Below the pieces are notes generated by a model, which searched no databases, had not been told where the DNA came from, and saw only the letters and a list, made by a program, of their open reading frames with translations. The translations under genes were made by a program, and so were the position numbers. Below, piece after piece: positions 1 through 5,288 of a stretch of DNA of 5,931 bases (its first letter is position 1; each line of letters starts with the position of its first letter). The stretch covers positions 1-5,931 of the forward strand of contig CATLIJ010000170.1 in the NCBI GenBank assembly GCA_949948825.1, given 5' to 3'. Origin of the DNA: an uncultured Clostridiaceae bacterium (lineage in GTDB: Bacteria > Bacillota > Clostridia > Lachnospirales > Lachnospiraceae).

Positions 1-21
1 CTAACAGCTGTCCCGGTCAGC

Positions 22-1062
22 CTACACTGCAGCATGAGTCAGATAGTGCTCTGCACTGACCACTGCATTGGCTCCGTCCGCCACAGCTGTCACAATCTGC
101 CGAAGCTGTTTTGTCCGCACATCCCCGGCAGCAAAAATGCCCGGAACATCGGTCCTGCCGTCTTCCTCTGCCTCAATATATCCATGGTCCATGGATACCA
201 GCCCCTCAAACGGCCCACTGTTAGGAGTAATTCCCACAGCAATAAACACTCCGTCCACTGCCAGCTGGGAATGCTTGCCGGTCTTTACGTTTTTAAGGGT
301 CAGCCCTTCCACCTTCTGGCTTCCTGTAATCTCTTCTGCAATGCTGTCCCATATCACAGTCACATTATCCAGAGCAAAAACCCTTTCCTGCAAAATCTTT
401 ACTCCCCGAAGTTCATCTCTTCGGTGAATTAAGTACACATGGCGGCACATTCTGGACAGAAAAACAGCATCCTCCAATGCCACGTCTCCTCCGCCGATGA
501 CTGCTGTCACCTTCTTCTTAAAAAATGCCCCGTCGCAAGTGGCGCAGTAGCTGATTCCCCGTCCTGCAAATTCTGCTTCTCCCGGAATCTGAAGCTTCCG
601 GTGGGTCGCGCCGGAAGCAATAATCACTGCTTTTGCCATATAGTCCTGCTTTTTTCCAATGACCCGCTTCCATACCAGACCTTCCTGCTGTTCCAAAAAA
701 GAATCCTCTGCCTTTTGCAGATATCTTTTCCCTTCTCCGGCCCCAGCCTCCTGTGCCTGCAGCTCTGCTGCCTGAAGCTCCTTATTTCCCTCTGCCATCA
801 GCACAATCTGCCGGACCTCATCTTCTGCAAATTCTGCCTCCAGCTTCTCTGCATGCTGCCGGAATTTCACTCCCAAATCAAAGCCGTTCATCTCTGGCAG
901 ACCCGGATAATTGTCCACCTCATACGTATTCAATACCTGGCCGCCGCTCATGGTCGCTTTCTCCAGCACCAATGTATGCAGCTTTGCCCGCTGGGCATAG
1001 ATTGCAGCTGCCAGTCCGGCAGGACCAGAACCAACTATAATCAGATCATATCCTTCTGTCAT
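22..1062 (-). CDS. trxB: Thioredoxin reductase (NADPH-dependent flavoprotein) with an internal insertion
   Basis: Cytoplasmic FAD enzyme that passes electrons from NADPH to the disulfide of thioredoxin. Visible motifs in order: FAD-binding GSGPAG at residues 11-16; the family signature EVDNYPG at 48-54; redox-active CATC at 173-176; NADPH-binding GGGDVA at 190-195 followed by HRRDELR at 213-219, the basic motif that reads the 2'-phosphate of NADPH; and the C-terminal FAD motif FAAGDV at 310-315. The HRRxxxR motif argues against the ferredoxin-dependent clostridial variants. The 346 residues exceed the usual 305-320 because of a charged, Glu/Gln/Ala-rich stretch at about 91-129, between the first FAD half-domain strands and the VIIASGA segment. 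The ATG start is supported by GGAG at 1070-1073, seven bases upstream; the stop is TAG. The preceding gene ends 87 bases away, and a promoter candidate lies in that gap. No thioredoxin gene is visible. Assignment to the family is very secure; the exact electron acceptor is inferred. Confidence 0.95.
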   Translation of the reverse strand: MTEGYDLIIVGSGPAGLAAAIYAQRAKLHTLVLEKATMSGGQVLNTYEVDNYPGLPEMNGFDLGVKFRQHAEKLEAEFAEDEVRQIVLMAEGNKELQAAELQAQEAGAGEGKRYLQKAEDSFLEQQEGLVWKRVIGKKQDYMAKAVIIASGATHRKLQIPGEAEFAGRGISYCATCDGAFFKKKVTAVIGGGDVALEDAVFLSRMCRHVYLIHRRDELRGVKILQERVFALDNVTVIWDSIAEEITGSQKVEGLTLKNVKTGKHSQLAVDGVFIAVGITPNSGPFEGLVSMDHGYIEAEEDGRTDVPGIFAAGDVRTKQLRQIVTAVADGANAVVSAEHYLTHAAV

Positions 1063-1113
1063 CTTTTTGCTCCATTTCTGCCCTTGAATTTTTATGGCGT
1101 TTTTTTCCTTTTC

Positions 1114-1122
1114 AGTATATCA
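1114..1122 (-). promoter_or_regulatory. Candidate extended -10 promoter for the thioredoxin reductase gene
   Basis: Read on the minus strand this is TGATATACT, that is TG, one base, then TATACT, a 5/6 match to TATAAT with the extended -10 dinucleotide. No good -35 hexamer lies 16-18 bases further upstream; the area is A/T-rich. It sits about 50 bases upstream of the ATG at 1062, in the 87-base gap after the ytvI-like gene, so the reductase may be transcribed on its own. It was chosen by eye only. Confidence 0.4.
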
Positions 1123-1149
1123 TAACTTTTTTTAAAGATATATACCCTT

Positions 1150-2226
1150 CTAAAAATTGTAATAAAGATTTACCATTTCTTCAATAAGAAGCAGTCCGAT
1201 TGGGCCAAGGAGGAAACCAGCAATTCCAAACAGCTGCAATCCCACATACATGGAAATCAATGTTTCCAGAGGAGAAAGCCCTACCTGGTTTCCCATCATT
1301 TTTGCCTCCAGAACCTCCCGCAGGAAATAACAGATCAGATAAAGAGCAATCAGAATCAGCCCCTCTCCCCACCTTTTCTGAAAAAGGCAAAAAATCCCCC
1401 AGGGAACCAGCACAGTTCCGGTTCCGAAAATGGGAAGAGCATCCAGAATGCCAATACTGATGCCTGCCAGAATATAATAAGGATTTTTCAACAGCCAAAA
1501 TCCTCCGGTGCAAATCAAGGTAGTGAAAAGCATGATAATCCCCTGGGTTTTTAAATAGGCATTAGCAGTAATCGCCAGACAGCGGCTGATTCGTTCATAT
1601 TCTTCCTGAAACAGCGAACGGAGAAAACGGCGCTTCCACCGGTCCATCTCCTGCAGAATCATTCCTACTGACACCAGCAGAATTACGGACACCACAGTAA
1701 TCTCCATCCCCACCCGGAAAACAGTGACCGAATTGACCATCAAATACGGCATGGCTGCCTGTTTGACGCTGTCTGCCAGTCCCTGAAGCATCTCTCTCAT
1801 CAAAAGCACCAGACAGTTGGGATTCAGGCAAAAGCACTCTTCGATCTTATGGCACATTTCCGTGAGCCATACATCCATCTCCTCCACCCATATGGGAATC
1901 TGATTCAGAAACATTCCTGCCTCCAGACAAAGCTTACGCCCCCCAAAATAGATCACGGTAAACAAAAAAGTCAGCGCCAGAACAAGTTCTGTCACCCCAA
2001 TCACCCCAACCGGAATGCCAATCATTCTTTTTCTGCCCCGCAGATTTACCAAAACCCGGCAGCGCTGCGCCAGCCAGAAAGAGGAGGGGCGCAGCAAAAG
2101 AGCCAGCCCCCAGGCCATCAAAAAGGGAACCACCAGAGGCAGCAGATAACGGAACGTTCCGTATACTGCCCCCGTGACTCCCAAAATACATAAAATTTTC
2201 TTCAGTTTCTTATCTGGTTTGCCCAT
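1150..2226 (-). CDS. ytvI: Sporulation integral membrane protein of the YtvI type (AI-2E transporter family)
   Basis: Polytopic inner-membrane protein of 358 residues, close to the 371 of Bacillus subtilis YtvI. Hydrophobic segments lie at about 11-45 (probably two helices), 71-95, 165-191, 228-246, 250-280, 288-303 and 322-349, with a long loop at about 97-160 between the third segment and the fourth. The C-terminal third carries the family hallmarks: LDALPIFGTGTVLVPW at 261-276, then a REVLEAKMMGNQVGLSPLET stretch beginning at 303 and the glycine-rich LFGIAGFLLGPIG at 332-344. The start was placed at the ATG at 2226 because AGGTGA lies four bases upstream; the frame could extend 13 codons to a TTG at 2265, but that would begin inside an inverted repeat and lacks a better ribosome site. 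In Bacillus ytvI is a sporulation gene expressed in the mother cell; its biochemical role is not firmly known, and transport by this subgroup is inferred from the superfamily. The family call is secure, the ytvI subgroup likely. Confidence 0.88.
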   Translation of the reverse strand: MGKPDKKLKKILCILGVTGAVYGTFRYLLPLVVPFLMAWGLALLLRPSSFWLAQRCRVLVNLRGRKRMIGIPVGVIGVTELVLALTFLFTVIYFGGRKLCLEAGMFLNQIPIWVEEMDVWLTEMCHKIEECFCLNPNCLVLLMREMLQGLADSVKQAAMPYLMVNSVTVFRVGMEITVVSVILLVSVGMILQEMDRWKRRFLRSLFQEEYERISRCLAITANAYLKTQGIIMLFTTLICTGGFWLLKNPYYILAGISIGILDALPIFGTGTVLVPWGIFCLFQKRWGEGLILIALYLICYFLREVLEAKMMGNQVGLSPLETLISMYVGLQLFGIAGFLLGPIGLLLIEEMVNLYYNF

Positions 2227-2230
2227 GGTC

Positions 2231-2236
2231 TCACCT
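2231..2236 (-). promoter_or_regulatory. Ribosome binding site that decides the ytvI start
   Basis: AGGTGA on the minus strand, four bases before the ATG at 2226. It favours this ATG over the in-frame TTG at 2265. The spacing is slightly short, but the match to the anti-Shine-Dalgarno sequence is good. Confidence 0.65.
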
Positions 2237-2244
2237 GTTTTTTG

Positions 2245-2267
2245 TTTTGTACTTCCTTTGTACAAAA
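2245..2267. promoter_or_regulatory. Perfect inverted repeat upstream of ytvI, possible operator or hairpin
   Basis: Arms TTTTGTAC (2245-2252) and GTACAAAA (2260-2267) are exact reverse complements separated by seven bases. The element lies in the 83-base gap between the GH13 gene and the ytvI start, 19 bases before the ATG. The stem is A/T-rich and no run of T follows it on the minus strand, so it is a poor intrinsic terminator. The geometry fits the operator of a dimeric repressor. On the transcript the loop reads AAAGGAA, which resembles a ribosome binding site, but it is too far from the ATG to serve it. No regulator is identified. Confidence 0.45.
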
Positions 2268-2309
2268 ACTATTCTGTCCATCCAGGCAAGAAATATTCAG
2301 GGATAATTT

Positions 2310-4400
2310 TCATTTTTTTGCTTTCTTTGTCTGAGCTCCAGCTGGTCTGTCCTCTGCCTTTTTGGGCTTATCCTTGGGCACATCTGATTTTCCATTCGGC
2401 TTTACGGACTTTGTCTCCGCCTCTTTTGACTCTTCTTCCGGCTTCGCCGCTCCGGTCTCCGCCTCTTTTGGCTCTTCTTCCGGCTTCACTGCTCCGGCCT
2501 CCGCCTCTTTTGGCTCTTCTTCCCACTCCGGTTCGTCACCATTTTTCAATTTCAGCCAATAGAATCCATGTCCGTCCACCCGCACCGCTGCTGCTTCCAT
2601 CTCATTTCCATTGACCAAATCCCGGTAAATTCCGTCCCGCTCATCAATCCATGCAATTCTTGGCTCTTCGCTGAAATTAAAGAGACCAATCATCTTGCCA
2701 TGTTCACTTTCCCGAATCAGGCCCAGGACAGAATCATCCCAGGTCTCCAGAGTGCGGAAGCCTGCAGACGCATCAAACACTGCCTCTTTTGCACGAATCG
2801 CCTCCAGACGGGACAAACGGTGGAACAGCCTTCCCTGTACAGTCTCTGGCTTGTCAATGTTGTCCACCAGATCCCACACAAATTTCCCTCTGTGAATATA
2901 TCTGGAATCTGGCGCTTTGTTGGGATCTTCCTTGTAGGTATAATCATTGACCTGACCAATCTCGTCTCCGCTGTACAGCATAGGAATCCCTGACAAAAAC
3001 AGCATATAGGCATGGAGCATCACATCCATCTGAATCGCAGCGCCCATGGCAGCCTCGTTCTGTTCAAAACCAGCCTTTTCCACACCACACATAGAAGCTG
3101 TGGTTCCGCAGAACCGCGCATCTCCTGTAACTAAATCTTCATTGTATAGCTCACCCCGGCTGACGCTGTCTGGCCGTCTCCCGGTAAAATAGTCGTTCAA
3201 ATATTTTTTATGAGGCACCTGCTTCATCCCCCACTGTTCCAGAAGAGGATAATCCAGTCCCCAGCCAATATCATCATGGCATCTTAAATAATTCAGGAAC
3301 GTATAATCAGACGGCAGGCTGCTTACAATCTCCATCTGACGCTTTAACAGTCTCACATCCCGCGTAGCCACAGTATGCCAGGTAGTTGCCATAGTAGTCA
3401 CATTATAAAGCATATGACACTCTGGCTTCTCCACAGTTCCAAAATAAGGCGCAACCTTCTCCGGCTCCATCACAACCTCCCCAAGGAGCACAATCCCCGG
3501 ACACACAATCTCCCCGATCATCCGCATCATCCGGACAATCGTATGAACCTGAGGCAGGTTCCGGCAGTCCGTTCCCAGCTGCTTCCAGATATACGGCACT
3601 GCGTCAATCCGCAGCACATCAATTCCCTGATTGGCCAGATACAGGAAATTATACACCATCTCATTGAACACCACCGGGTTGCGGTAATTCAGATCCCACT
3701 GATAAGGATAAAAGCTGGTCATCACAAATTCCCGGCGTTCCGGAAGATACGTGAAATTCCCTGGCGCTGTGGTGGGAAATACCTGCGGCACTGTCTTCTC
3801 ATACATGGCTGGAATGGAGTAATTGTCAAAGAAGAAATACCGGTCCTGATATTCTTTTTCACCTGCTCTGGCACGCTTTGCCCACTCATGGTCTTCTGAT
3901 GTATGGTTCATGACAAAATCCAGGCATACGCTGATCTCCTGTTTGTGACACTGGTCAGCCAGCCGCTCCAAATCCTCCATTGTCCCCAGCTTTTCCTGAA
4001 CCTTCCGGAAATCTGCCACCGCATAACCGCCATCTGAACGACCCTCCACTGTATCCAAAAGAGGCATCAGATGAATATAATTCACCTTACACCGCTTAAT
4101 GTAATCCAGCTTTTTGCGCACTCCCTCCAGATTGCCTGCAAACTGGTCCACATACAGCATCATTCCCAGCATTCCGTTCTTCCGGTACCAGTCCGGATTC
4201 TTCTCCCTCGTCTCATCCAGCTTCTTTAAAGAGGGCTTCCGCTCTGCAAAAAACTGGTACAAATGGGCCATCAGATCATCAAAAAACCACTGATTATCAT
4301 ACAACTCCATGTACAGCCACTTTAATTCATCCAGATGACGTTCCAGACGGGCATGGTAAATGTTGTCTTCTCTGTTTTCCGCTTTTTCCATATGCTCCAT
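2310..4400 (-). CDS. GH13 glycoside hydrolase resembling amylosucrase, with a repetitive C-terminal tail
   Basis: Alpha-amylase superfamily enzyme of 696 residues. Helical N-terminal region to about 75; the (beta/alpha)8 barrel from about 78 to 520; a beta C-domain to about 618; then a low-complexity tail. GH13 motifs: DFVMNH at 161-166, GIDVLRIDAV at 259-268 with predicted nucleophile D266, E308 in LLGEVV as acid/base, and H375-D376 in CHDDIGW as the third catalytic carboxylate. The stretch IWKQLGT and NLPQVH at 271-286, plus SDGGY at 122-126 and DSRYIHR at 498-504, match the amylosucrase subfamily; D123 and probably R500 correspond to the pair that closes the sucrose pocket in the Neisseria enzyme. 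Amylosucrases transfer glucose from sucrose to alpha-1,4-glucan and release fructose. No signal peptide or anchor is seen, so it should be cytoplasmic. Start ATG with GGGAGG at 4411-4416, ten bases upstream. Sucrose hydrolase or related activity remains possible. Confidence 0.92.
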   Translation of the reverse strand: MEHMEKAENREDNIYHARLERHLDELKWLYMELYDNQWFFDDLMAHLYQFFAERKPSLKKLDETREKNPDWYRKNGMLGMMLYVDQFAGNLEGVRKKLDYIKRCKVNYIHLMPLLDTVEGRSDGGYAVADFRKVQEKLGTMEDLERLADQCHKQEISVCLDFVMNHTSEDHEWAKRARAGEKEYQDRYFFFDNYSIPAMYEKTVPQVFPTTAPGNFTYLPERREFVMTSFYPYQWDLNYRNPVVFNEMVYNFLYLANQGIDVLRIDAVPYIWKQLGTDCRNLPQVHTIVRMMRMIGEIVCPGIVLLGEVVMEPEKVAPYFGTVEKPECHMLYNVTTMATTWHTVATRDVRLLKRQMEIVSSLPSDYTFLNYLRCHDDIGWGLDYPLLEQWGMKQVPHKKYLNDYFTGRRPDSVSRGELYNEDLVTGDARFCGTTASMCGVEKAGFEQNEAAMGAAIQMDVMLHAYMLFLSGIPMLYSGDEIGQVNDYTYKEDPNKAPDSRYIHRGKFVWDLVDNIDKPETVQGRLFHRLSRLEAIRAKEAVFDASAGFRTLETWDDSVLGLIRESEHGKMIGLFNFSEEPRIAWIDERDGIYRDLVNGNEMEAAAVRVDGHGFYWLKLKNGDEPEWEEEPKEAEAGAVKPEEEPKEAETGAAKPEEESKEAETKSVKPNGKSDVPKDKPKKAEDRPAGAQTKKAKK
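2397..2522 (-). repeat. Three 14-residue tandem repeats in the tail of the GH13 enzyme
   Basis: Residues 627-640, 641-654 and 655-668 read EEEPKEAEAGAVKP, EEEPKEAETGAAKP and EEESKEAETKSVKP. The DNA period is 42 bases, so copy changes keep the frame. The plus-strand units 2415-2456 and 2457-2498 differ at only 4 of 42 positions; a third copy beginning at 2499 matches the second for about 25 bases and then diverges. A lysine-rich end of 28 residues (669-696) follows, finishing KKAKK. The segment is probably disordered and not part of the catalytic fold. The high DNA identity between units suggests recent duplication by slippage. Confidence 0.9.
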
Positions 4401-4410
4401 AGCTTCTCAT

Positions 4411-4416
4411 CCTCCC
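4411..4416 (-). promoter_or_regulatory. Ribosome binding site of the GH13 gene
   Basis: GGGAGG on the minus strand, ten bases before the ATG at 4400. The spacing is long but favours this ATG over the in-frame ATG at codon 4, which would be 19 bases away. An out-of-frame ATG directly follows the site and is not used by any long frame. Confidence 0.7.
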
Positions 4417-4447
4417 ACTTTTGTTATTCCCATGAGCCAAACTATTT

Positions 4448-4462
4448 CCAGGCCGTTTTCAT
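4448..4462 (-). promoter_or_regulatory. Weak cre-like site (possible CcpA operator) upstream of the GH13 gene
   Basis: The minus strand reads ATGAAAACGGCCTGG. The first nine bases fit the cre half site WTGNAANCG exactly, but the second half deviates at three conserved positions. It lies about 48 bases before the ATG, downstream of a candidate promoter, where a catabolite-repression roadblock would act. A carbohydrate enzyme is a plausible CcpA target. The match is too degenerate to be more than a suggestion. Confidence 0.22.
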
Positions 4463-4479
4463 CATTTTAAAATTTTATT

Positions 4480-4509
4480 ATTTAAAAACAGCTCCTGATT
4501 CTTTGGCAA
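4480..4509 (-). promoter_or_regulatory. Candidate sigma-A promoter for the GH13 gene
   Basis: TTGCCA at 4504-4509 (4/6 or better as a -35 box) and TTAAAT at 4480-4485 (4/6 as a -10 box) are separated by 18 bases. The -10 box lies about 80 bases before the start codon in an A/T-rich stretch. The -10 is weak and the surrounding composition makes chance matches likely. Confidence 0.3.
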
Positions 4510-4536
4510 ATAAGTATGCTCTTGCGTGTAGTGTTA

Positions 4537-4567
4537 ATCATATCATGTATTTTGCTGACAGTACATG
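4537..4567 (-). promoter_or_regulatory. Extended -10 candidate overlapping a small inverted repeat
   Basis: On the minus strand 4545-4537 reads TGATATGAT, an extended -10 (TG, one base, TATGAT). Directly upstream is an inverted repeat, TACATG (4562-4567) and CATGTA (4544-4549) on the plus strand, separated by 12 bases. The promoter and repeat share bases 4544-4545. The site lies just after the stop of the unknown helical protein and could drive the GH13 gene with a leader of about 130 bases. The six-base arms are short and could occur by chance. Confidence 0.28.
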
Positions 4568-4581
4568 TAAAAATCAATGTT

Positions 4582-5229
4582 TCAGGAGGATATTTTCTTC
4601 TCTAAATTCTTAACTCTCTTATTCAGGCGTTCAATACCTTCAAATATTAAGTTAAATTTAATGTCTTGATAAAACCGAATCATTAATTTAGCATAATAAT
4701 CGCAAATCTCTTTTGATAAATCTGTTTCTTCCAGAAAATCTTCTGAAATTCTTTTTTCAGTGATAGCATTTCCAACATAATAATCTGTTAAAACTTCCAA
4801 TGACTCCAACACCTTTTTAATTTCTTCACTGCTTGTAAAATCATAATTCTCAAATTTGTCTATCCATTTCCAATCATAACGAACAATATAATTTTCTAAT
4901 GCATCATTTAAAAACTCTTTACATAATTTTAAATTTCTTTTCTCCATCAATCGTAAAGGCTTCATAGATTTATAATGAGTCAACAGCTTATCCGCTTGTC
5001 CAATTATACTATCTGCAAGACCATCCTCAGTAATCATGGCTTTCATCTCATTTATGGAATCTTCATCCTCCAATTTTATGAGCTGCCTGACTCCCAATAA
5101 CAAATCTGCAATTTTCTCGCGAAATCCGGAGATATTAGAAACTTTACTATCGTCATTATTCTTTATATATTCCTGCCATCTTGGTTCATATTGATCCAGC
5201 TGCAAAATCAACTCTTTTATGTTACTCAT
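4582..5229 (-). CDS. All-helical protein of unknown function
   Basis: A 215-residue protein that I do not recognise. It has no signal peptide or membrane segment. The whole chain looks alpha-helical, rich in Lys, Glu, Leu and Ile. Features: aromatic YEPRWQEY at 14-21; an acidic segment around 54-61; an aromatic patch YDWKWIDKFENYDF at 118-131; and a C-terminal amphipathic helix at about 195-213 (IERLNKRVKNLEKK) that could form a short coiled coil. No catalytic motif was found; in particular no convincing RxxxxH of HEPN nucleases. Start ATG at 5229 was chosen because GGAAGGAAG lies eight bases upstream; the frame could extend to a TTG at 5265 without support. Low G+C like its upstream neighbour, which ends 59 bases away in the same direction, so the two are probably co-transcribed. 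It might be a partner or adaptor of the winged-helix protein; this is inference. Confidence 0.8.
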   Translation of the reverse strand: MSNIKELILQLDQYEPRWQEYIKNNDDSKVSNISGFREKIADLLLGVRQLIKLEDEDSINEMKAMITEDGLADSIIGQADKLLTHYKSMKPLRLMEKRNLKLCKEFLNDALENYIVRYDWKWIDKFENYDFTSSEEIKKVLESLEVLTDYYVGNAITEKRISEDFLEETDLSKEICDYYAKLMIRFYQDIKFNLIFEGIERLNKRVKNLEKKISS

Positions 5230-5237
5230 CTTGATAT

Positions 5238-5246
5238 CTTCCTTCC
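5238..5246 (-). promoter_or_regulatory. Ribosome binding site that decides the start of the helical protein
   Basis: GGAAGGAAG on the minus strand, eight bases before the ATG at 5229. It supports the 215-residue form over a 227-residue form starting at a TTG at 5265. Confidence 0.65.
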
Positions 5247-5288
5247 AAATGCGACTGAATACCAAATATTTCTTTTACTACTATGCTT

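Noticed and set aside
439..1125. Plus-strand open frame of 228 codons opposite thioredoxin reductase
   Set aside because: It is a Cys/Leu/His-rich shadow of a gene with complete, conserved motifs on the other strand.
2245..2267. Inverted repeat as an intrinsic terminator of the GH13 gene
   Set aside because: The stem is A/T-rich and no T-tract follows in the transcribed direction.
2269..2299. Sigma-E-like promoter before ytvI (TGAATATT, 15 bases, CAGAATAG on the minus strand)
   Set aside because: The -35 part is reasonable and the gene is a sporulation gene, but the -10 part matches only about half of the CATACAAT consensus; not enough to annotate.
2397..2522. 42-base repeats as a CRISPR array or mobile repeat
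   Set aside because: They are in-frame, directly abutting protein-coding repeats without spacers.
3375..3899. Plus-strand open frame of 174 codons opposite the GH13 gene
   Set aside because: It is antisense to the catalytic barrel, His/Pro-rich, and resembles no family; a shadow of the codon bias on the minus strand.
4482..4541. A 19-codon minus-strand frame that could be a leader peptide of the GH13 gene
   Set aside because: It has no Shine-Dalgarno sequence, no regulatory codon run and no attenuator hairpin after it.
4335..4613. Plus-strand open frame of 92 codons across the intergenic gap
   Set aside because: It overlaps both flanking minus-strand genes and has no recognisable domain or convincing ribosome site.
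4582..5229. HEPN nuclease or GrpE-like exchange factor
   Set aside because: The helical character is suggestive, but neither the RxxxxH motif nor the GrpE beta-domain signature is present.
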